A DNA stretch of 64,000 nucleotides. Origin: Lepus europaeus (lineage: Eukaryota; Chordata; Mammalia; Lagomorpha; Leporidae). Each line of letters starts with the position of its first letter. Positions within the stretch are counted from its first letter, which is position 1. The stretch covers positions 78,191,502 to 78,255,501 of the forward strand of contig NC_084831.1 in assembly GCF_033115175.1 (NCBI RefSeq), read 5' to 3'. Below the pieces are notes generated by a model. The model made no database searches and was not told the origin of the DNA. It worked only from the letters and a program-made list of their open reading frames with translations. A program made the translations under genes and the position numbers. Positions 55,835-64,000 of the stretch are shown piece by piece.

Positions 55835-56149
55835 TCCAACATTTTTTTTTAAAGTAAAGAAATATTTCACCAAAAGGAAACGTACTATTAAACTTCATAA
55901 TCAGAGCTGCTCTGGCTTAAAACTCAAACAAACAAAAAAAAGTCGGGGTGGGGGGAAAGGGTGTTGGCTGAAGTCTTGCATTGTAACATGTGCTCTTATC
56001 TTTGCACTCCAAAACTCCTCCCCCATGCACACACTGAGGAACTACTTGGTGCCAAGAAACTCTTGGCAACTCTACTGACCACACTTTGAAAGCTACCATT
56101 ATAGAATAGTGGTTCCCTGAAGAATTCTAATCAATGGTGTGGATAGCCT

Positions 56150-56510
56150 TATATGGTTGGCCTTTGGTATCAGGGAGAATTGTTTCTAGGATCTCCTATG
56201 GATACTAAAATCTACACATGCTCAAATATCTTATATAAAATGGCACAGAATCTATGTACATGCTTCTATATAATTTAAATCATCTAAACATTATCTGTAA
56301 TATCTAATACAATGCAAGTGTTATGTAAATAATTATTATACTATATTGGTTAGCAACAGTGACAATGAAAGTCTGTACTTGTTCAGTACAGACACGACCA
56401 TTATAAGTCTAAGTACACAGTACACATCAACAACGACACAATTATTTTTCAAAGATTTTTGATCCTTAATTAAATCCATGGATGAGGAACCCTTGGATAG
56501 ACTGACAGAA
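56150..56510. mobile_element. Tigger/MER2-like pogo-type DNA transposon relic
   Basis: Left GGTTGGCCTTTGGTATCAGG and TACTAAAATCTACACATGC, 'cttatataaaatggcacag', right TCCATGGATGAGGAACCC then TTGGATAGACTGAC. These are the inverted ends and internal order of a Tigger-type non-autonomous element. Confidence 0.65.
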
Positions 56511-56526
56511 TTGGGTTTCATTTTTA

Positions 56527-56824
56527 AAAATTTCTTTGTTTTTGAAAGGCAGAAAGAGAGAGATCTTGCATCTGCTGGTTCACTCCTCAAATACTCCAAA
56601 CAGCCAGGGCTAGTCCACGCTGAAGCCAGGAACCTGGAACTCAGTTTGGGTTTCCCACATGGGTTGTAAAGACCCAACTACCTGATCTGTCATCACTGCC
56701 TCCCAGTGTGTGCATTATCAGGAAGTAAGATCAGAATCGGAGAAGCTGGAACTCAAACCATGTACTATGACATGGAATGTGGCGTCCCAAGCAGCACCTG
56801 AAGTGCTGCACCAAAGGCCTACCA
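56527..56824 (-). mobile_element. CSINE, minus strand, old
   Basis: AATTTCTTTGTTTTTGAAAGG to GTGCTGCACCAAAGGCCTACC. Confidence 0.75.
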
Positions 56825-57888
56825 CCCCTGCCCCGCCCAATTGTAATTCTGAGAACAGCTTTATCTGAGTACTCAGGTGGAAAGGAGGCATGTAAAACTA
56901 AAGTCTTGCTCCAATGGCATCAGCCTCGCATGAGTGCCCTTACCCAGTCCTGCCCGATGAGATACAGAAGAAGGTGTGATCTGGGCATCTCCAGTTTTAA
57001 CCAGTTCCCTGGGGAATGCATGATAACATTTGAGAACAATGACTCTAGGCGGGGAGACTCCTTAGGACTGGCAAAAATCCAGGTGACACTGACCAAGATC
57101 CCCAAACAGTGGGTGTGGAGATGAACAGAAGTAGATAGGTTTGAGGTGGTGAGGAGGAAGGTACCTAAGACGTCATGACGAGTACTGGTCTAGGAAGCGA
57201 GGTGGAAAAAAGAACCCAGGGAGGCTGGGTAGCGTGTGGCTGGGATAACTGGGTAGGGGAGACAGAGGAGGGGCATGTTGACAAGGTGGAGATTTTAGGC
57301 AGTGGGCGCTTAAGAGTGTCTGGAACCCCTCCGGTTGGGATGTGGAAGGCAGCCAGAAGCAGGGGTCAGAACCTTGAGAGCTCCAAGTTGAAATGTGGAC
57401 TCGGGACTCAGCAACAATAGGAGGCACTGAAGCCTTACGTCCTTCCATTAATAAATATTTCCTAAGTAAACATCTATCATGTGCCAACTGTGAAGAGTGA
57501 ATGTCTTCATGATGATTAAGTTTGGAGAGCAAATCTAATGTCCTATCATCAAGTGATGGGCAGTTACATCAATAAGAAGCAATCATTTTTTTTTATTTTA
57601 ATGACTTTTTAATTTTACTTGAGTGTCTGTTTCAGAGACTCACTAATAGTTCAGTTAGACAATATATGCGCTTTCCTTTAATAATTAAATAAAATAATTT
57701 TAGTCTATACCAAAAATCAATAAAATAAGTTCAATGTTAATTTTTAAAGTATATCATATATATATATGAATATTCAATTACAGTATGGAGATGACACTTT
57801 AATTATTGAAATTTAAGGTAATCAGAAACATCAACTTAAGGAATGTCTAAAACTTTGGAAGGAGGCTACAATTAAAAATGAAAATGTT
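56825..57888. other. Intronic sequence, little recognised
   Basis: A short hAT-like end at 56990-57050 (TGATAACATTTGAGAACAATG). The rest, including an AT-rich stretch at 57590-57780, shows no gene. Confidence 0.35.
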
Positions 57889-57890
57889 GG

Positions 57891-58245
57891 CCGGCGCCGT
57901 AGCTTAACAGGCTAATCCTCTGCCTTGCGGCACCGGCACACCGGGTTCTAGTCCCGGTTGGGGCGCCAGATTCTATCCCGGTTGCCCCTCTTCCAGGCCA
58001 GCTCTCTGCTGTGGCCTGGGAAGGCAGTGGAGGATGGCCCAAGTCCTTGGGCCCTGCACCCGCATGGGAGACCAGGAGAAGCACCTGGCTCCTGGCTTCG
58101 GACCAGCGCGATGCGCCGGCCGCAGCGGACATTGGAGGGTGAACCAACAGCAAAGGAAGACTTTTCTCTCTGTCTCTCTCTCTCACTATCCACTCTGCCT
58201 GTCAAAAAATAAAATAAAAAAAAAGAAAGAAAGAAAGAAAGAAAA
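57891..58245 (+). mobile_element. CSINE2, plus strand, young, with (GAAA)n tail
   Basis: TSD GAAAATGTTGG at 57880-57890 and 58246-58256. GCGCCGTAGCTTAACAGGC head retained. Tail expanded as GAAA repeats. Confidence 0.93.
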
Positions 58246-58449
58246 GAAAATGTTGGTGACAAGTAAAAATAAGATCTTTCAAAATTCCTAATCAATATTA
58301 TACTTAGACAATTTGTAGCCACTGCTCACCCCGATTTGGAAGTTTACAAAACATCTCAAACAATGCTCTGGCTGTGGCTTCATCTCCACATTCTAGGAAA
58401 TGAGCAGCACATCACTTGTGTGTGGGAGACATGCCTTCTGGAATGTATT

Positions 58450-58790
58450 TAAGATGGTTCAGGAGCTGGGCTTGCAGTGCCATGCTCAAGGTGCAGCTTC
58501 AGACACCCACACCCCACATCGAAGTGCCTGGTTGGATTCCCAGCTCCCTTGCTCTCAGTCTAGCTTCTGCTTATGGGCACTGTAGCAGGCAGCAGGCAGT
58601 GGCTCTAGTACTCGGATCCCTGGTACCCATATGGGAGACCTGCATCTAATTTCATGCTCTTGGCTTCAACAGGGCCGACCCCTAGCTGTCAGGGGCCTTT
58701 TGGGAGTGAACCAGCAAATGGAAGCTCTCTCTCTATATATCTCTCTACCTTTCAAATACAATGGAAATAAATTAATTAATTAAGAAGAGA
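58450..58790 (+). mobile_element. CSINE, plus strand, old
   Basis: Diverged head near GAGCTGGGCTTGCAGTGCC, body CTGCTTATGGGCACTG, tail TTTCAAATACAATGGAAATA with an (AATT)n end. Confidence 0.75.
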
Positions 58791-59437
58791 TTGAACACTC
58801 CTGGGGTTTAGGTTACAGACAGGATGTTCAGAAAACTGGGGCTAGATGAACCCTGCTCTTCAGAACTCATCCTTTCCTCTTCTATCCAGTGATCCTAGAG
58901 GCATATTTCCATCTGTGTAAAAGCTCATACATGGAATTAAGAAACAAACAACTTGACATGTGAGTGGCACACAGATAAAACACCCTTAACAATACAAACA
59001 ACTGCACAAAGTAGTCTCACTTTGGCACATGGACTACTAAGCTCATCAGCCAGGAGGATATGATTTAAATCTGTTCACTCTGTTATTCTTTGCTTTTAGC
59101 CCAGGAAAAAGCAGCAGGACACAAGCAATAATACTAACCTAGGAAGCCACAGGGCTGTCTGATTTACGAAAATAGAAAATTACAACTCTACATAAAAATC
59201 AGGTTGTGGACCTCATCCTAGGGAAGTATTCTTCTTCCTTGAAAAAGAGTTTTGAAAGTAAAATTTTGAAGCACTTTTCTATTTTGGGTTAGAAGCATTA
59301 TAATGTATGAGTCGCATGAACAGAATATTCAGGTGAAAATTCACGAATGGCATTAAGGAACTTGCTCAACAATTTTAAAATACAACTTTCAGATGTGGTG
59401 TGCATTTAGATTCATATTCATTTACCCACAGGATTTT
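58791..59437. other. Intronic sequence, nothing recognised
   Basis: No gene or repeat called. Confidence 0.35.
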
Positions 59438-59804
59438 TTAAAAAATGTATTTATTGGAAGGCAGAATTACAGAGAAAGAGGAAGAGAGAGAGGGAGGAAG
59501 AGAGGGGGGCAGAGAGAGAGGAGAGAGGGGAGCAGAGAGAGAGAGATGGATCTTCCATCTGCTGGTTTACTCCCCAAAAGGCTAGAATGGTCAGGGCTGG
59601 CCAAAGCCAGGAGCCTGGAACTCCATCCGGGTCTCCTACACAGGTAGAGGGGCCCAATGACTTGGGCCACCTTCTGCTGCTTTCCCAGGCACATTAGCAG
59701 GGGACTGGATTGGAAGTGGTGCAGCCAGAGCTTAAACAGGCAAATATATATGGGATGCTGGCATTACAGGTGGTGGATTAACTTGCTGCGCCACAACGCA
59801 AGCC
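59438..59804 (-). mobile_element. CSINE, minus strand, with expanded GA tract
   Basis: TSD TTTACCCACAGGATTTT / TTTACCCACAGAATTTT at 59421-59437 and from 59805. Purine tract 59471-59547. Confidence 0.9.
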
Positions 59805-59824
59805 TTTACCCACAGAATTTTAGA

Positions 59825-60965
59825 AGCCCAATGATTGAGAAAATAGATTGTCACATAGGTGGAAGGAATGAAAATATGATTTGGTAAGTCTGAATTATTT
59901 ATAGTGTAGAAAACACAAAGATACTTCAACTAGGTGACAAGGAGTCAGATATCCCCCAAATGATTCATTTAGCAGCACTGCTACCACTGCTGCATCTTTT
60001 GCCTCTAACAACCGGTTTAGACACTTGCTTTAAATTTGTGGCCAGCTTTGGAAAGCTGGAAATCTCGATGCCAAGGAGTTGTGAGATGAAATTTAAAACA
60101 CAGTCATACCAGCTAGAACCACAGCCTAGACCTAATTCTAGTGTTTAACTCTTGGCGATAGTTGGAAATCATAAACTATGTAAGTAAGAAAACACCATCT
60201 CCACCTCCAGATGCCACGTTAAGCACCATGTGTACTGACCAACAATGCTTCACTCCCTCACTAATGATCACACCAAGGGCTCTCTGGCATCTAAGGAGAG
60301 GTGTGAGGTCAGCTATCTGGATGGGCAGAGGAGCAGCTGTTTGCTCAGTAGTCTTAGAGACTGACAGATCCCAACTAGCCCTGCCCAAGGATCTGAAGTT
60401 CTTCCAGCTGGAAGCATGCCTGTGGATGAGGAAGGCCTTCGTTGTACCTCCCGGAGATGCACATTAGCTGTAGGTACGGAACATTTTATCACACAAACTG
60501 CACTAGCACAGAACAGGGCCCTGAGGGAATGTAAGAGGGCTCTCTTCTACGGAGCTGAAAATTTTTGAAAGGACTAAAAGCATGGGGCAATGCACAGGAA
60601 AGTCAACTAGAAGAGGAAACCAGACTCTGGGCGTTCAGACGGCACAAAACGCTGTTCTGAGCCCAGAGGAAGGGAATGGGAAGTGAGCAGGGACTGGAGG
60701 AGTGGGCTGAAACCATGCCGCCTGACAGAGATGAACCTGGACAGATTCCAGCACAGTAGAGCTCAGGGCTGCCAATGTCCTCACATGGAGCTTCCGCTCC
60801 TCACCCGAGCCCAATGGCCATCACTAATCACCACAACACTACTGGCTTCGGAGCCCAGCTCTGACACGGAGTCCTTTGCTGTCCAGTTCTCCAGGCAGCC
60901 TCCAGCCCTGCAGGGGAACCTCTCAGGGAGAGAAAACTCAGTTCCCATTCCTCTTCCAGTAAAAA
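59825..60965. other. Intronic sequence, no gene recognised
   Basis: About 1.1 kb without a clear repeat. Frames of up to 101 codons lack recognisable features. Confidence 0.4.
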
Positions 60966-61272
60966 GAGCATAGGCCTGAAATCAAGCAGATCCGAGTTGA
61001 AATTCAGTGTTTGGGGGCTGATGCTGTGGCATAGTGGGTAAAGATGCCGCCTGAAGTGCTGGCATATCATTAGGGCACTGGTTCCTGTCCTGGCTGTGCC
61101 TCTTGTGATCCAGCTCTCTGCTTATGGCCTGGGAAAGCAACGGAAGATGGCCCAAGTCCTTGGGCCCTTGCACCCATGTGGGAGACCTGGAGGAGGCTCC
61201 TGGCTCCTGGCTTCAGATAGGCGAAGCTCCAGCCATTGCAGCCAACTGGAGAATGAACCAGTGGACAGAAGA

Positions 61273-61312
<40 letters not shown>

Positions 61313-61600
61313 TAACTCTGACTTTCAAGTAAATAAATCTTTAATATATATATTTAATATACATATTTCATATATATACATATATATATATGAAAGAAAT
61401 TCAGTGTATGAGTGAAGGCAAACCATTCTCTTTTCTGGGTCTCCTATTAGCTATGAAATGAACAATGGGACTTTTGTGAGAATCTTTGAGACAATTTGTG
61501 AAGAAGGCCAAACACAGAAAACGCTCAGAAAATATGAGTTTCGATTGCCCACAAGTATTGGTTACTTCCCCTACTGTGCTTCTTATGCAATTTATAGGCA
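60966..61600 (+). mobile_element. MIR SINE, plus strand, split by a CSINE
   Basis: 'aaatcaagcagatccgagtt' before the SINE, and 'aaccattctcttttctgggt', 'gagaatctttgagacaattt' after it. Confidence 0.55.
61011..61395 (+). mobile_element. CSINE, plus strand, with (TATA)n tail
   Basis: TSD GAAATTCAGTGT at 60999-61010 and 61396-61407. (TC)n(TG)n at 61273-61312 and a long TA-rich tail at 61342-61392. Confidence 0.92.
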
Positions 61601-61649
61601 GTGCCTCAGTAGCAGCTGTGTGCCTACAGGTGTATGTGCATGGGTGTGT

Positions 61650-62405
61650 GCACACTCACATCTTAGTCCATTTGCTGCTGCCATCACAGAATACCACAGA
61701 CTAAGAAAATGGTAAACAATAGGAATTTATTTGGCTTGTGAGTCTGAAGGCTGGGAAATGCAAAACCATGTGGCCCAGTATCTGGGGAGGACTTCTGTGC
61801 TGTGACATATCATGGCAGGAGGGCAGGTAAGGATCACAAGATCGGGGGGAGGGGCAAGCTTAGCACAAACCTGCTCTGGAGATAACTAGCTCGGTCCCAG
61901 GATGACGACATTGGGCTATTCATGAGCACATAGTCCTCACAGCCAAACTGCCTCTTAAAGGATTCATGTCTTAATATTATTGTAATGGCAATTAAATTTC
62001 TTTTTTTAAAAGATTTATTTATTTATTTGCAAGTCAGAGTTACACAGAGAGAGAAGGAGAGGCAGAGAGAGAGAGTGAGTGAGCGAGCGAGAGCGGTCTT
62101 ACATCCGATGGTTCACTCCCCAGAAGGCCACAATGGCTGCAGCTGTGCCAATCCAAAGCCAGGAGCCAGGAGCTTCTTCTGGGTCTCCCACATGGGTGCA
62201 GGGCCTAAGGACTTGGGCCATCTTCTACTGCTTTCCCAGGCCACAGCAGAGAGCTGGATTGGAAGAGGAGCAGCAGGGTCTTGAACTGGTGCCCATATGG
62301 GATGCCGGCACTTCAGGCCAGGGCGTTAACCCACTGCACCACAGCACAGGCCCCATGGCAATTAAATTTCAACATGAGTTCTGGAGGGGACATTAAAGCC
62401 ACAGT
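61650..62405 (-). mobile_element. MaLR/ERVL-type LTR, minus strand, split by a CSINE
   Basis: 'cttagtccatttgctgctgc', 'cacagaataccacagactaa', 'caataggaatttatttggct', 'aattaaatttcaacatgagt' and 'tctggaggggacatt' follow the antisense order of such LTRs. Family not certain. Confidence 0.55.
62001..62354 (-). mobile_element. CSINE, minus strand
   Basis: Perfect 16-bp TSD ATGGCAATTAAATTTC at 61985-62000 and 62355-62370. Confidence 0.93.
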
Positions 62406-63088
62406 ACTTGTGCATTCACACTCACAATTAATTACACTCCCCCATTTCTATACTCTTGTACCTGCCTTGTTGACTGACATCCTCAAGAGAGACAGATCCC
62501 TTATCTTACCCAACTGAGACTATCCAGTGCTTAGCCAAGTGCTAATAGATGCTCACTAGATGAAAGAGTAAGGATTCTTTATTAGAGTCCAAAACCTAGA
62601 GTACAATCTTCATAATGTCTCTGCTCTCTGTTTCTTCACCTATATATTAACGTGTTGGACAAGAATGACCTGTAGCACTCCTTCTGATGCTTACATTTGA
62701 TGGTTATGGTTTTTATTCAGTTTGCTTTAATTACAGCCAATATATAGCCCAGGTAACTGAGAAGAAAGGCAAAAATGGATGCCTCGCATAGCACCAGGTG
62801 AGAGAATTCTGCGCTACAACTTCAGATGCATGTCATGATCGCAGCAGAAACTGGGGTCTTGATGGGGCACTCAGAGCACTTTTGGACATTCAATATTTAT
62901 TCAACTAGTGTACAGGGAGCATCTAAGTCTTAGGCACTGTGCTGAATCACCAGCAATAACAAGGAGACCGATGTGTAAACGGTTACTATGCAGGCATAAA
63001 CAAGATGCTGTAAGGGTCTGACTCATCGTCTCCATGAGAGTGAGAATGAGTGTCCCCGGTAGCATCACCATGGATTGAGGTTTGTTTT
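62406..63088. other. Intronic sequence with an L2 scrap
   Basis: L2-like tail at 62515-62575 (CAGTGCTTAGCCAAGTGC, TAGATGCTCACTAGATGAA). Otherwise nothing recognised. Confidence 0.4.
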
Positions 63089-63380
63089 GGCTTTTTGATT
63101 TATTCAAGAGGCAGAGAGACAGAAAGAAATGGATAGAGGGAGAAAAACCATGACCTGCTGCTTCACTTCCCAAATGCCTGTAATGGGCTAGGGTTGAACT
63201 TGGCAAAAGCAGGAGATAGAATCTCAATCCAAGTCTCCCACATGGGTGGCAGAAACCCAGTTCCTCGAGCCATCAACCACTGCATTAGCAGGAAGCTGGA
63301 GTCAGGAGCTGGGACTGAGTCCCAAACCCGGGTACTCCAATGTGGGACATGTCTTAAACAGTAGACTCGACACCGGCCCC
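63089..63380 (-). mobile_element. CSINE, minus strand, old
   Basis: GGCTTTTTGATTTATTCAAG to CAGTAGACTCGACACCGGCCCC. Weak TSD GGATTGAGGTT / GGATGTAGGTT. Confidence 0.82.
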
Positions 63381-64000
63381 GGATGTAGGTTTTAAATGGA
63401 TAGAAGTATTAGGAATACCTCTGGCTGTGCATTGTGGATAAAGGCCATGCAGAAGGGACCACTGGATTGGTGCTCTTGCTCCCAGGACTGGACTTTTTCT
63501 CTCCCTTCTACTATCTTGTTAGGGAGGGAGGGAGGAGAGGAGTGTGGTTTTCTTCTTGGAACCATAGCTATGGAGTGCATGAAATCTGTTCTCTTTATAC
63601 TAATAAAAAAAGATTAAAAAAAAGAAGTCTATGACTGCTGCACTATGCTTATAAGATACCTCTGTTTAAAGATACACCATTAAATAAAATATTCCAAGGT
63701 TTTATAATAACTCTAAGAGGTTTCTAACTCAGAGAAAGTTCCAGGAGGCAAGGTCAGGCCTGTCCTTGTCACTAGGAAAGTGGGCAACCCCTCAGGCCCC
63801 CAATTCTTCCCTCCTGAGGGGACTCAAAACCATGTGAGTGAGCAATATTGCATTCTGTGTACCAACAGAACCCTACCAGCCATCTAAGTGAAGGGAAAAC
63901 CATCACGCAGACATTGTGCAGGCATCACATCACCTGTGGGTGAGGCCGCCCAGGTGTGGACTGCAGGGCCCCTGGAAATGCCAGCCACAGAGCCTGACGG
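63381..64000. other. Intronic sequence, nothing recognised
   Basis: No exon, gene or clear repeat to the window end. Confidence 0.35.

Larger units (their letters stand above)
47280..64000 (-). other. LPAR3: LPAR3 intron (between the TM6-split coding exons), partial
   Basis: Because the last exon begins at 47279 on the minus strand, everything above it is intron until the preceding coding exon. That exon would encode the N-terminus through most of TM6, and no such sequence is present up to 64000, so the intron exceeds 16.7 kb. A large intron here fits the gene's layout in other mammals. It holds SINEs, MIR and L2 relics, DNA-transposon relics and an RPL31 retrocopy. Confidence 0.85.

Noticed and set aside
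60162..60467. 101-codon plus-strand frame in the intron
   Set aside because: No recognisable product or consensus splice context. Likely chance.
3820..63380. tRNA-like heads with A- and B-box-like motifs
   Set aside because: All lie at the 5' ends of CSINEs with the SINE body attached. None forms a complete stand-alone tRNA gene.
47280..64000. Search for the upstream LPAR3 coding exon (TM1-TM6)
   Set aside because: No frame with LPA-receptor motifs such as the DRY region was found. It must lie beyond the window.
1..64000. A previously undescribed multi-gene biological system
   Set aside because: The window has one host gene exon, one ribosomal-protein pseudogene and repeats. No clustered unknown genes or unusual gene architecture could be supported.

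Overview
This is mammalian nuclear DNA, almost certainly from a lagomorph (rabbit or a close relative). About forty copies of the tRNA-derived C-repeat SINE (CSINE), a family typical of lagomorphs, occur on both strands. They sit in a background of old mammalian repeats (MIR, L2, MER5A-like, MaLR/MLT1-like LTRs) and lineage-specific L1. There are no operons, phage, CRISPR arrays or bacterial-type genes. Nearly all long open frames are SINE or microsatellite translations.

One protein-coding gene is recognisable. At 46948-47279 on the minus strand lies the last coding exon of LPAR3, the lysophosphatidic acid receptor 3. It encodes the end of transmembrane helix 6, the third extracellular loop, helix 7 with its NPIIY motif, and the cytoplasmic tail. 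The splice acceptor lies just above 47279 and the TAA stop is at 46948-46950. The 3' UTR runs toward lower coordinates with candidate poly(A) hexamers at 46664-46669, 45709-45714 and 45575-45580. Sequence above 47280 is therefore LPAR3 intron to the end of the window, with no second exon seen. Sequence below about 45.5 kb is intergenic, downstream of the gene. The intron holds a decayed RPL31 processed pseudogene (54029-54425).

Region by region: 1-3.6 kb is repeat-poor. 3.6-8.7 kb has MIR, an L1 3' end, SINEs and an LTR with a duplicated U3 block. 8.7-11.1 kb is the 5' part of a minus-strand L1. 14.6-23.1 kb is an L1-rich stretch in which a target-site-bracketed minus-strand L1 sits inside an older plus-strand L1, preceded by a roughly 200-bp inverted repeat. 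23-31 kb has a palindromic DNA element, MaLR-type LTRs, a CpG-rich patch and an ERV-like LTR end. 31.9-33 kb and 38.5-39 kb are L2-type LINE relics in opposite orientation. 40.3-42.8 kb is repeat-poor. 42.9-44.9 kb holds a second, larger inverted repeat. 45.5-47.3 kb is the LPAR3 3' end, and 47.3-64 kb is intron with repeats.

The most notable non-genic structures are the two inverted repeats, the two ERV-like LTRs (one beside a CpG-rich patch), the mariner-like element pair, the nested SINEs and the GGAA microsatellite in the intron. I found no evidence of a new multi-gene system. SINE-to-SINE boundaries are good to a few bases where target-site duplications (TSDs) are quoted, and to about 10-20 bases otherwise.
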